Source: an uncultured Bacilli bacterium | GTDB taxonomy: Bacteria > Bacillota_I > Bacilli_A > RF39 > UBA660 | Assembly: GCA_910587325.1 (NCBI GenBank) | Contig: CAJUKB010000032.1 | Coordinates: forward strand, 1-14,818 | Direction: 5' to 3' | DNA length: 14,818 nucleotides | In this document: positions 1 to 7,000 of the stretch, one piece after another | How the letters are laid out: each line of letters begins with the position of its first letter | Numbering within the stretch: the stretch's first letter is position 1 | Translations under genes and position numbers: made by a program | The notes under the pieces: model-generated | Database searches by the model: none | Seen by the model: only the letters and a program-made list of their open reading frames with translations | What the model was told of the DNA's origin: nothing

Positions 1-53
1 CTTTGTTTGTTACCTATATGATTGTCATTGGTATCATTTTAACTAATGATTAA
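1..53 (+). CDS. Possible 3' end of a membrane protein gene (partial)
   Basis: One plus-strand frame is open from the window edge to a TAA at 51-53 and encodes a hydrophobic tail ending VIGIILTND. It could be the last part of a membrane protein converging on prmC. Only about 16 codons are visible, so this may be chance. No terminator hairpin is visible between 54 and 95. Confidence 0.2.
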   Translation, partial: LFVTYMIVIGIILTND

Positions 54-95
54 CAGTTTTATAGATAAATTCCACATGCCAATTTTTGTAATCAT

Positions 96-821
96 TTATA
101 AGTGTTCTATAAAAATATAGCGTTCTTTTCCACTTAAATCCTTTTCACAAGTGATGTTGGCAGTAGAAAATTTCTTTCTACATAGTGCAAAAATTGCTTC
201 CTTTTGCGTTTCTCCTATTTCAAAAGCAATCAATTTTGGTTTGTTTTTTATTTGTTCTAGTATTTTTGTATAAAAGAAGAGTCCATTATCTTCAGCATAT
301 AAAGCAATTTGTGGTTCAAAACGAACAGAGTTATCTACAATTTCTTCTTTACTTATGTAGGGTGGATTGGAAATAATAATGTCAAATTCCTGAATTAAAG
401 GCTCTTTTAATATATCTAATCGTTCAAAATGAACGGTTGTATTGTTTTTTTGGCTGTTTTCTTTTGCAACTTGTAAGGCATCTTTGGATATATCAATTCC
501 TAAACATTTAAAATTTGTATTTTTGGCTATGGCAATGGCAATACATCCACTGCCTGTACAAATATCAAGCATATTAAGTTCCTCTTGCCTAAAACTACTT
601 ACTTTTTTTAGGACTTTTTCCACTAAATATTCTGTTTCAAATCTAGGTATTAGAACGTTTTCGTTTACATCAATTGTTACATTTAAAAAATCGACATTTC
701 CCAGTATATATTGAATAGGGTAGTCGTTTTCTACTTTTTTTATTAGTTCTTCATAATCATTCGGATACTTTTCTTGTAATAGTTTTCTATCTAACTCAGT
801 TAGGGTTCTTTTCCTAAACAT
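96..821 (-). CDS. prmC: PrmC, peptide chain release factor N5-glutamine methyltransferase
   Basis: Uses S-adenosylmethionine to methylate the glutamine of the GGQ motif in release factors, which aids peptide release on the ribosome. The 241-aa product has the conserved PIQYILG (35-41) and IPRFETE (58-64) linker motifs, a SAM-binding LDICTGSGCIAIA segment (85-97) and the catalytic NPPY at 152-155. The family is usually about 275-290 aa. Here the N-terminal helical domain that holds the release factor is shortened to about 35 residues. The start is secure: the ATG overlaps the prfA stop by one base (TAATG), and GAGGG lies about 7 bases upstream. It is cotranscribed and probably translationally coupled with its substrate gene prfA. 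Confidence 0.93.
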   Translation of the reverse strand: MFRKRTLTELDRKLLQEKYPNDYEELIKKVENDYPIQYILGNVDFLNVTIDVNENVLIPRFETEYLVEKVLKKVSSFRQEELNMLDICTGSGCIAIAIAKNTNFKCLGIDISKDALQVAKENSQKNNTTVHFERLDILKEPLIQEFDIIISNPPYISKEEIVDNSVRFEPQIALYAEDNGLFFYTKILEQIKNKPKLIAFEIGETQKEAIFALCRKKFSTANITCEKDLSGKERYIFIEHL

Positions 822-1876
822 TATTCGCCCTCTAGTTTTCTTCTTTGGTCTTCCGTAATTAAGGCGGCAATAATAGGTTCTAAACTTCCATCCATAACTC
901 TATCTAGTTCCATAATAGAAAAGTTAATACGATGGTCTGTGACACGATTTTGTGGATAGTTATAAGTTCTTATTTTTTCAGAACGGTCTCCTGTTCCAAC
1001 TTTGCTTTTACGTTCCTCTGTTAATTCACTATTTTTTTGTTGTTCTAAATTGTCATAGATTTTAGCTTTTAATATAGACATCGCTTGTTCTTTATTTTTC
1101 ATTTGGCTTCGTTCATTTTGGCAAGTTACGACCGTATTGGTAGGCAAGTGAGTAATTCGGACAGCAGAGTTTGAAGTATTAACGGATTGTCCTCCTGCTC
1201 CACTTGAATGATAAACGTCTATTTTCAAATCACTTTCTTTAATTTCAATATCTACATCTTCTACTTCAGGCATAACAACTACGGTTGCAGTAGAGGTATG
1301 TACTCTTCCTTGTGATTCTGTTTCCGGTACTCTTTGTACACGATGAGCGCCACTTTCATATTTTAGTTTAGAATATACATTGTTCCCTTTAATCATACAT
1401 TCTACTTGAGAAAATCCTCCACTAGACCCCGGAATTTCGTTAGTTACTTCTATTTTCCAACCATTTTTTTCCGCATAATACGTGTACATTCTAAATAAGT
1501 CTCCCGCAAAAATATTTGCTTCATCTCCACCGGCTGCACCACGAATTTCCATAATCACATTTTTTCCATCATTTTCATCTTTTGGAATTAGCAAGATTTC
1601 TAGTTCACTTGAAATCTTAGCAAGTCTTTCATTTTGCTCTTCTAACTCCATTTCTGCCATTTCACGAAGTTCAATATCGTTCATTAAAATTTTTGCTTCT
1701 ACAATTTTTTCGTTGGCATCTTTGTATTCGTCATACTTTTTTACAAGTCCCTCTAAATCGCTTCGTTCCTTAGAAAGTTTGCTTACTTTTTTAAAGTCTT
1801 GCATCACTTCTGGTTCCATAAGTTCACTTTCTATTTCATGATATCTTTTTAAAATGGCTTTTAATCTTTCTTCCAT
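821..1876 (-). CDS. prfA: Peptide chain release factor 1 (RF1)
   Basis: Recognises UAA and UAG in the ribosomal A site and triggers peptidyl-tRNA hydrolysis. The 351-aa product is close to the usual 355-360. The stop-codon-reading tripeptide is P184-E185-T186, of the PxT type that marks RF1 rather than RF2. The catalytic GGQ is at 228-230 within HSSGAGGQSVNTS. The N-terminal third is a charged coiled-coil region. A GAGGTAAT ribosome binding site precedes the ATG. Its stop overlaps the prmC start by one base. It lies 57 bases downstream of the 202-aa hypothetical gene, with no convincing promoter between them. Confidence 0.96.
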   Translation of the reverse strand: MEERLKAILKRYHEIESELMEPEVMQDFKKVSKLSKERSDLEGLVKKYDEYKDANEKIVEAKILMNDIELREMAEMELEEQNERLAKISSELEILLIPKDENDGKNVIMEIRGAAGGDEANIFAGDLFRMYTYYAEKNGWKIEVTNEIPGSSGGFSQVECMIKGNNVYSKLKYESGAHRVQRVPETESQGRVHTSTATVVVMPEVEDVDIEIKESDLKIDVYHSSGAGGQSVNTSNSAVRITHLPTNTVVTCQNERSQMKNKEQAMSILKAKIYDNLEQQKNSELTEERKSKVGTGDRSEKIRTYNYPQNRVTDHRINFSIMELDRVMDGSLEPIIAALITEDQRRKLEGE

Positions 1877-1933
1877 AAGCTATTACCTCTTTCTATAAAT
1901 TAGATAACTTTTTATAACTAATAATAGATGTTC

Positions 1934-2542
1934 TTATTGCATTAACGGATGAAATTGCGGCTCTCTACTCAACATCTTATCATTTGCTATTCTGTGCCTT
2001 ATTGCCGCATGAAGCTTAGACATATATCTATTAAACTCTATTTTAGATATTTCATATAAAACATAAAAATCGATCATAGAAAGACTTAACGTACATTCTT
2101 CGTTTTTCATTTCTTCTATTTTTTTTTCTAATTCTTTATCAGGCAATTGAGACAAACGTTCTATTTCTAATTTTGCATATTCTTTCTCTTCTTGAGATAA
2201 TTTATCAAACATTAATTCTTCTATAGTATTTTTTTCTAAATAGGTTATTGTTTCTATATATTCATCAAAATCAAAATCCGTTTCATATTTTTTAATTAAT
2301 TGTGATATTCTTGTTCTTTCTTGATACTTTATTAATATTTGTAATTCTTCTAAAGAAAGAGTAGAAGTGTTTTTAGAAGACAAAGCTTGCATTAATTCTT
2401 TTTCAAACTTTGGTTCATAATCTAACCATTTTAACCATACTGCTACAGTAATTCTAAATTCCATACCAGTTTTAATTTCTAACGCTGGTTTTATTCCTTC
2501 TTCTTCCCACAACTCTTTTATTAATCCTGTACCAAATTCCAT
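1934..2542 (-). CDS. Conserved-looking hypothetical protein, 202 aa, unknown function
   Basis: I do not recognise this protein. It is soluble, highly charged and predicted by eye to be mostly helical, with a glutamate/lysine-rich stretch around residues 118-150 and no signal peptide or membrane segment. The start is well supported by AAGGAG placed 8 bases before the ATG. A sigma-A-like promoter at 2567-2595 precedes it. It is the first gene of a probable unit with prfA and prmC, and follows rpoE by 85 bases. Its place among translation and transcription genes suggests a housekeeping or regulatory role, but that is inference only. Confidence 0.75.
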   Translation of the reverse strand: MEFGTGLIKELWEEEGIKPALEIKTGMEFRITVAVWLKWLDYEPKFEKELMQALSSKNTSTLSLEELQILIKYQERTRISQLIKKYETDFDFDEYIETITYLEKNTIEELMFDKLSQEEKEYAKLEIERLSQLPDKELEKKIEEMKNEECTLSLSMIDFYVLYEISKIEFNRYMSKLHAAIRHRIANDKMLSREPQFHPLMQ

Positions 2543-2566
2543 ATTTTCACTCCTTGCACTAATGCT

Positions 2567-2595
2567 ATTTAATCATTTTTTGCTAGTATCGTCAA
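2567..2595 (-). promoter_or_regulatory. Sigma-A-like promoter upstream of the 202-aa gene, prfA and prmC
   Basis: On the minus strand, TTGACG (2590-2595) and TTAAAT (2567-2572) are separated by 17 bases. A TG one base before the -10 makes it an extended -10. This gives the hypothetical-prfA-prmC unit its own initiation site in addition to read-through from rpoE. Confidence 0.6.
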
Positions 2596-2627
2596 ACTAA
2601 AATTTATTGTAAAAAGAAAAAGAATAG

Positions 2628-3059
2628 TTATAGCATGGAATCCTCATCGTCTTCATCACTAATTACAACTAAATCTTTTAAATCGTCTTCACTATCATCG
2701 TCATCTGTTTCCTCATAGAAAATTTCGTCTTCATCTGCTTCTTCTTCGTCCGCTTCTTCCACATCTTCTGCAACGATATCCTCTTCATCATCGTCAATGA
2801 TTACATTTCCTGCATGACGTGTTCTTAAATCCCATGAACCATCATCTAGCATAATAAATCTTTTATCCAACGTTAACATTTCAAAAAAATCTCCTATTTT
2901 ATCTTCTATTGTAGATTCTGATAAGTTAATTAATTTTCTAATTTCATTAAATAAGTCTATTATTTTCATTTTTTTCTTTTTTTCTGTAAGAATAGCAAAT
3001 GCAATATCGTCATAAGACATATTTTCTAGTTCTTCTTTGCTTATATTTTTTAAATTCAT
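2628..3059 (-). CDS. rpoE: DNA-directed RNA polymerase delta subunit
   Basis: Accessory subunit of the Gram-positive RNA polymerase. In the family it raises transcription specificity and core recycling by displacing nucleic acids. The first ~82 residues form the HARE-HTH/winged-helix domain (SYDDIAFAILTEKKKKM, then a TLDKRF..LDDGSWDLR end). Residues ~90-143 are a disordered tail made almost entirely of Asp and Glu. Length (143 aa) is slightly below the ~173 aa of Bacillus. The start is fixed by AGGAGG seven bases upstream. That site overlaps the argS stop codon, so translation is probably coupled. The gene lies 11 bases after argS. Confidence 0.93.
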   Translation of the reverse strand: MNLKNISKEELENMSYDDIAFAILTEKKKKMKIIDLFNEIRKLINLSESTIEDKIGDFFEMLTLDKRFIMLDDGSWDLRTRHAGNVIIDDDEEDIVAEDVEEADEEEADEDEIFYEETDDDDSEDDLKDLVVISDEDDEDSML

Positions 3060-3070
3060 AAATTTTCCTC

Positions 3071-4756
3071 CTACATTTTGGATGGGATTTCCATTACTAA
3101 AATGTCAAGTAAGTCTTTTATAATGTCTAAAGTTAGGGAAAGTAAGGTTATCCAATCTCTTTTTTTATCATTATCTTCTAAATTATTAATATGATTATTT
3201 TCATAAAATGCATTCACTAAAACACATATTTCATATAAATAATTTGCAATTACCGATGGCATCCTTGTTTTAAAGGCATAATTTAAGATTTCATCTAACT
3301 CTAAAATTTTTAATCTTAAACTTCGGTCGTGAACATTATATATTGTTTTTGATAAGTTGTCTACTAAAGATTCCTTATTTTTTATAATTTTTTTGGTTCT
3401 TACATAAGTATATAGAATATAAGGGCCTGTTTTACCGGTCGTTTTAGAGAATTTTTCAATATCAAAAATATATTCTTTTTCACGAGTGTTTTGTAAATCA
3501 GCGAATTTGATAATAGAACTTACAATTTTTTTTAAGTCATCTTTTTCATATTCTGTATTATGACTTTCATTATTTAAAAATATTTCTTTTGTTTCCTTAA
3601 ATAATTCCTCTAATCTTGGCGTATTTCCAGCACGAGTTTTAAAAGGTTTGCCATCACCACCATTGATAGTTCCTAGTCCTAAAAATTCACAATCTATATT
3701 TTTTGTTTCTTCTATTTTTTTAGCAACACGAAATACTTGGGTGAAATGCAGGTTCTGGCGACTATCAGCGACATATAACACTTTGTCAGGTTGATAATCT
3801 TTTTGTCGTTGCCAAAGGGTTGCTAAATCAGTAGTTCCATAAAGGTAGGCACCATTGGATTTTTGGAATATTAGGGGAGGAATTTCAATTTTATCTGTTT
3901 CTTCTGCAACTTCTACAACTTTTGCTCCTTCACTTATCTTTAATAGTCCTTCTCTTTCTAAAGATTTTGTTACTTCAGGTACAAAAGCATAAGAATCGGA
4001 TTCTCCTAGCCAAAGGTCAAAAGAAGCACCTAAGTAATCATACATTCTTTTAATGTCTTCTTTTGATATTTCTAGAATCTTTTTAAAATATTCTTGATAT
4101 TCAACATGCCCATCTTGTAATTCTTTGGTAATATTTGCACAAATTTCTTTGATACTTGCATCTTCCTTGCAAAGACTACTAATTTTTGGATATAAAGTAG
4201 AAAGGATATCTAAAGTAATTTCATTTGATAAAATGTTTTCTTGTTTTAATCCATAAATGACTTGACCAATTTGTAATCCATAATCTCCTAGATGAACATC
4301 CGAAATCACTTCTTGGTTCATATATTTTAATAGACGTTTAATTGATTCACCGACTATTGCAGGCCTTAAGTGTCCTACATGAAGAGGTTTTGCAACATTT
4401 GCTCCTCCATAATCTATGACAATTTTTTCTTGTTTTGGTAGCGTAATGTTAAATTTATTTTCACTCGTCATTTTGTTTAAACATTCATTAATGTATGAAT
4501 CGGTTAGAGTAAAGTTGATAAATCCAGGTCTTACACATTCTATTTTAGAAAACTTTGTTAATGCATCTTCATTTTTATTTAATTCTTCCGCTATTTTCAA
4601 TCCGATATCATAAGGGGTTTGATGCAAACTTTTGGCAATTTCAAAAGTTCCATTGTATTGATAGTCACATAAATCCGGACGATTGGAAACTAATATCTCA
4701 GCATTAGTATCTTTATTAAATAAAGTTTGTATTATTTCTTTTAGTTCTTTATTCAT
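3071..4756 (-). CDS. argS: Arginyl-tRNA synthetase
   Basis: Class I aminoacyl-tRNA synthetase charging tRNA-Arg. The 561-aa product has the family order: N-terminal Add-1 domain (~1-100), a Rossmann catalytic core with HVGH at 126-129, and the KMSKS-equivalent loop GKPFKTRAG at 369-377. The all-helical DALR anticodon-binding domain (~440-561) ends in the typical short Met-terminated tail. The start overlaps the end of the upstream YwiB-like gene by 8 bases and is preceded by AAAGGA. Its stop lies within the ribosome binding site of rpoE, making ywiB-argS-rpoE a compact operon. Confidence 0.97.
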   Translation of the reverse strand: MNKELKEIIQTLFNKDTNAEILVSNRPDLCDYQYNGTFEIAKSLHQTPYDIGLKIAEELNKNEDALTKFSKIECVRPGFINFTLTDSYINECLNKMTSENKFNITLPKQEKIVIDYGGANVAKPLHVGHLRPAIVGESIKRLLKYMNQEVISDVHLGDYGLQIGQVIYGLKQENILSNEITLDILSTLYPKISSLCKEDASIKEICANITKELQDGHVEYQEYFKKILEISKEDIKRMYDYLGASFDLWLGESDSYAFVPEVTKSLEREGLLKISEGAKVVEVAEETDKIEIPPLIFQKSNGAYLYGTTDLATLWQRQKDYQPDKVLYVADSRQNLHFTQVFRVAKKIEETKNIDCEFLGLGTINGGDGKPFKTRAGNTPRLEELFKETKEIFLNNESHNTEYEKDDLKKIVSSIIKFADLQNTREKEYIFDIEKFSKTTGKTGPYILYTYVRTKKIIKNKESLVDNLSKTIYNVHDRSLRLKILELDEILNYAFKTRMPSVIANYLYEICVLVNAFYENNHINNLEDNDKKRDWITLLSLTLDIIKDLLDILVMEIPSKM

Positions 4757-5111
4757 TACAATCTATCCTTTCTTCTATAACGATTTTATTTCGTGCTTCA
4801 TCTGTTTCAATAAAGTATTCTAGGATAATTTTATTCTGTAAAATTTCCATATTTGCTTCTTCAACACATACATCAAATGTAATTCCTTCTTGTTTTAATT
4901 CTACCTTACAACTCTTATTTTCTAAATTTAGGTAGAATATATACTCATTATTTTTGCGAAGAAGTGTTTTTTCTTCCATATTGATTGTTGTTTCATACTC
5001 TAACATATCAAAGATTAGTTTTTTATCACTCTTTATTTTATTTTTAAAAGTATCCTTATATATTTCTTCATTATTTTTATAAAAAAGACACATAAAACTT
5101 TTCCATTTCAT
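4749..5111 (-). CDS. ywiB: DUF1934 / YwiB-like small beta-barrel protein
   Basis: A 120-aa protein with alternating beta-strand pattern: a LEYETTI strand, a LLRKNNEYIFYL strand, then paired strands ending EYFIETDEARNKIVIEE. This resembles the DUF1934/YwiB family, whose fold is calycin-like and whose function is not established. The main support is context: ywiB sits directly upstream of argS in Bacillus, as here. The start has AGGAAAAG upstream. The gene is first in the operon behind the promoter at 5138-5166. Sequence similarity is too weak by eye to exclude another small barrel. Confidence 0.7.
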   Translation of the reverse strand: MKWKSFMCLFYKNNEEIYKDTFKNKIKSDKKLIFDMLEYETTINMEEKTLLRKNNEYIFYLNLENKSCKVELKQEGITFDVCVEEANMEILQNKIILEYFIETDEARNKIVIEERIDCNE

Positions 5112-5137
5112 TTTCTTTTCCTCTTTTTTTCTAGGTC

Positions 5138-5166
5138 ATTATAACATAGGATATTAGGGTGTGCAA
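5138..5166 (-). promoter_or_regulatory. Strong promoter of the ywiB-argS-rpoE operon
   Basis: On the minus strand, TTGCAC (5161-5166) and a perfect TATAAT (5138-5143) are spaced by exactly 17 bases. TG at -15/-14 gives the extended -10 TGTTATAAT. Transcription would begin near 5131, about 20 bases before the ywiB start codon. I see no T-box-like leader. Confidence 0.85.
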
Positions 5167-5365
5167 CTTGTAAAATCATATGGTAATAAAATCAAATAAA
5201 AAGTTTTTTTAATAGAAGACTAATAATTACTTTTAGAATTGTATCCTTCAAAAACAATTTGTTGTGATAAACATTAAATCCATAGATTAATTAAAAAAAA
5301 TTAGAAAATGTTATCAAAAAGGGCGAAGTTTCCATTTATATTTGCTATTTAAAAAATATAAGGAA

Positions 5366-5374
5366 TGTTAAAAT
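5366..5374 (+). promoter_or_regulatory. Extended -10 element upstream of the broken HTH/membrane gene
   Basis: TGTTAAAAT at 5366-5374 fits an extended -10. The -35 region is poor. AGGAGA at 5385-5390 follows as a ribosome binding site for the ATG at 5395. The rest of the gap 5167-5394 is AT-rich and shows no gene; a weak 7-bp hairpin (TATATTT/AAATATA) lies near 5338-5360. Confidence 0.4.
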
Positions 5375-5394
5375 ATTAATAGATAGGAGAATGT

Positions 5395-5732
5395 ATGAAA
5401 ATAGGAAACAAAATTTTTGAATTAAGAAAGAAAAATAATCTAATTTATTTGCTTATTTTATTTTTAAGCGTATTTATAGCACTCCATTTCATTACAAAAA
5501 AAGATTTTACCTCTAAATATCAAACTGAATTTACTTGTACTATCAACAATGAAAAACATTATATTAATGTAGATTTAGAAGATGTAAATATTATTTAACA
5601 TACAACGATAGTGGGAATGGTGATATTATGAAATATCCTGCAGGAGATACTTTAGTTGATGTTTATGAAACACTTAAAACTTTCAAAAAAAGAAATCACC
5701 AAATCGCATTATATATAAGAATAGGGAGATGA
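5395..5732 (+). pseudogene. Broken gene: XRE-like N-terminal stub joined to a membrane segment
   Basis: The first frame (ATG 5395, stop 5596-5598) has a good ribosome binding site and encodes 67 aa. Residues 1-16 (MKIGNKIFELRKKNNL) look like the first helix of an XRE-family DNA-binding domain, but the rest of the helix-turn-helix is missing. The text passes straight into a transmembrane segment (about 18-34), then an extracytoplasmic beta-like stretch. Another frame continues sensibly from about 5583 to TGA 5730-5732 (YYLTYNDSGNGDIMKYP and then VYETLKTFKKRN). This suggests a frameshift near 5585 in a once longer gene. I infer an internal deletion plus a frameshift. A functional short membrane peptide cannot be excluded. 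Confidence 0.5.
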
Positions 5733-5985
5733 ATAAAATAAAAACAGATATAAATACAAATGATAAATTCTATACTTGTAGAAACGATAGAACTTTTAAA
5801 GAAGTTTTACTTAATGAAAAAAATGAAGAAATTTTAAAAAAGATTATTTATATAGAAGAAATATAACTTACCAATGTGATAATTATTCGCATAATACTTT
5901 AGTGGGAGAAAAATATACAGAAGATATGCAAATTATTCAAATTAATTTCACTTATGGACTAGGAAAAGAAGATAATGGATTGTAA
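5729..5985 (+). pseudogene. Remnant of a PD-(D/E)XK nuclease family (Rpn/transposase-like) protein
   Basis: Two pieces in different frames. Piece one (ATG 5729, stop 5864-5866, 45 aa) carries FYTCRNDRTFKEVLL, the typical start of Rpn-like PD-(D/E)XK family proteins. Piece two (5866-5985) carries LVGEKYTEDMQIIQINFTYG, which resembles the segment after the catalytic core. The core itself, with the acidic and E/QxK residues, is missing, so a large internal deletion is inferred. The ATG overlaps the TGA of the upstream broken gene (ATGA). Family assignment is from remembered sequence patterns, not from a search. Confidence 0.55.
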
Positions 5986-5998
5986 GAAAATATTATAT

Positions 5999-6210
5999 TC
6001 AACAATTTTTATCTCCATCCCAATCATTAGTTTCTCTTTGAAAATCTGGTTTTCTTAAAGCATTTAGAAAAAATGCCCTACTCTCCAGTTCAGATATGAA
6101 AATGGTGCTTTTATAGATTGTGATCTTATTCCATCATCAAATTCTACATTAAAATCATCTTTTTTTTGCAAATGCATCTAAAAATACTTTTTTTCATTTG
6201 TCTTTTTATC
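5999..6210 (-). pseudogene. Frameshifted fragment resembling the N-terminal part of a DUF262-type protein
   Basis: Minus-strand pieces in at least three frames read in order as VFLDAFAKK, DDFNVEFDDGIRSQSIKAPF and FFLNALRKPDFQRETNDW. The last has the PDFQRExxxW signature that I associate with DUF262 (ParB/sulfiredoxin-like fold), found in GmrSD-like restriction factors and relatives. Stops and frameshifts separate the pieces, and the reading ends at 5999-6001, so only a short N-terminal portion remains. It is clearly non-functional; the family call is moderate. Confidence 0.5.
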
Positions 6211-6236
6211 TTTCAAAATTTTTGTTTAAAATTTAC

Positions 6237-6431
6237 TCAATTTATTAAGATTTGTTTATAAAAATTGTAGCATTTTTTACTACAATTTCCAATTAATCCT
6301 ATAATAAAAGATACTTTCCTATGAAGTACCTTACTATTTATAGATTCTCGTTTTATATACCTCTGCATTGGAAATACATAACTTGGGTGACCAGCGTCCA
6401 AAACCACTTTTTTAGTCGCTCTTATAGACAT
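6237..6431 (-). CDS. Small ORF of unknown function, 64 aa
   Basis: The ATG at 6431 is preceded at suitable distance by GAGGTG, so translation is plausible. A GTG nine bases further upstream lies inside that site and is less likely. The product is basic and lacks a recognisable domain; a weakly hydrophobic stretch (VSFIIGLIG) lies near the middle. It sits between a decayed gene and the insertion sequence, so it may be the surviving head of a disrupted gene rather than a complete one. I do not recognise it. Confidence 0.3.
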   Translation of the reverse strand: MSIRATKKVVLDAGHPSYVFPMQRYIKRESINSKVLHRKVSFIIGLIGNCSKKCYNFYKQILIN

Positions 6432-6508
6432 GTTTTTCACCTCTACTATAAAATATGTTAAAAGCTCAATTTGATAACTTTAATTTAAGAAACACTACTT
6501 TCTTTATA

Positions 6509-6532
6509 GGGAGTTTCTAAAAATAAAAGTCA
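6509..6532. repeat. Left terminal inverted repeat of the insertion sequence
   Basis: 24 bases starting GGGAGTTTCTAAAAATAAAA, identical to the reverse complement of 7807-7830. The flanking ATA/TAT extends the symmetry. Similarity beyond base 24 is only partial. Confidence 0.9.
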
Positions 6533-6550
6533 TAAATTGACAAAATAAAA

Positions 6551-6600
6551 ACAACTTCGTAAACTGTTGTTAATATGAAAAAAATACAGTAAGAAGTTGT
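6551..6600 (+). promoter_or_regulatory. Leader hairpin overlapping the transposase translation start region
   Basis: ACAACTTC (6551-6558) pairs with GAAGTTGT (6593-6600), and inside it ACTGT (6563-6567) pairs with ACAGT (6586-6590). This gives 13 base pairs with small bulges and an 18-base loop. The 3' arm contains AGAAG, the only ribosome binding-like sequence before ATG 6605. The loop also holds a five-codon minicistron (ATG 6575, stop 6590-6592). GTTGTTAATATGA is duplicated at 6566-6578 and 6596-6608. A translation-limiting structure is inferred. Confidence 0.55.
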
Positions 6601-6604
6601 TAAT

Positions 6605-7000
6605 ATGATTATACAAGAAAGAATAGAAAAAGGGTATAAAAATCAAATAGAAAACATAAAAAATGAAAAAAATCGTGAAGCTAAAATAAAACAAATTGGA
6701 GCTTTGGTATGTGATTTAGGCAGTAGAAGTATAAATGCAGTAGCAAAAGCAATAGAAAGTTGCTGGAGATATGTAAAAAAATGTTACTTACTAGTAAAAG
6801 AAAAGCTTCCTATAAAAAACAATAAACACAAATGTGGAAGGAAAACATTAATAGAAATTTATCCAGAATTAAAGGAAGATATCCAAAAGATAATAGAAGA
6901 CCACTTATCAGTAGATCCAAGATTTAAAAGTGAAAAAAAAATATGTCAAATTATCAATCCAGAAAATAAAGAAACAACTTATAGAAACAGGAAAATATGA
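6605..7000 (+). CDS. Insertion sequence transposase, N-terminal part (orfA frame)
   Basis: Encodes the DNA-binding helical N-terminal region of the transposase: AVAKAIESCWRYVKKCYLLV is a helix-turn-helix-like segment, followed by KCGRKTLIEIYPELKEDI and DPRFKSEKK. The sensible reading continues in the +1 frame after the run of nine A at 6933-6941. The residues encoded after that run in this frame up to TGA 6998-7000 look like noise. The start codon lies just after the leader hairpin and has only a weak ribosome binding site. The product alone would lack catalytic residues; in some elements such short products act as regulators, but that is not shown here. Confidence 0.75.
   Translation: MIIQERIEKGYKNQIENIKNEKNREAKIKQIGALVCDLGSRSINAVAKAIESCWRYVKKCYLLVKEKLPIKNNKHKCGRKTLIEIYPELKEDIQKIIEDHLSVDPRFKSEKKICQIINPENKETTYRNRKI

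Noticed and set aside
442..714. Plus-strand open frame of 90 codons
   Set aside because: Antisense to the prmC core, whose SAM and NPPY motifs are clear; it is a shadow.
1482..1841. Serine/phenylalanine-rich open frame of 119 codons on the plus strand
   Set aside because: It lies antisense within prfA, has low-complexity composition typical of an AT-rich shadow, and has no ribosome binding site.
2641..2800. Low-complexity CTT/CAT-rich repeat
   Set aside because: It is the codon pattern of the Asp/Glu tail of the RNA polymerase delta subunit, not an independent repeat.
5170..5394. Possible RNA leader or T-box near the argS operon
   Set aside because: The argS operon promoter leaves only about 20 bases of leader on the minus strand, and no conserved T-box or riboswitch pattern was seen.
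6432..6440. GTG start giving the small minus-strand ORF three more residues
   Set aside because: The GTG is part of the GAGGTG ribosome binding site for the ATG at 6431.
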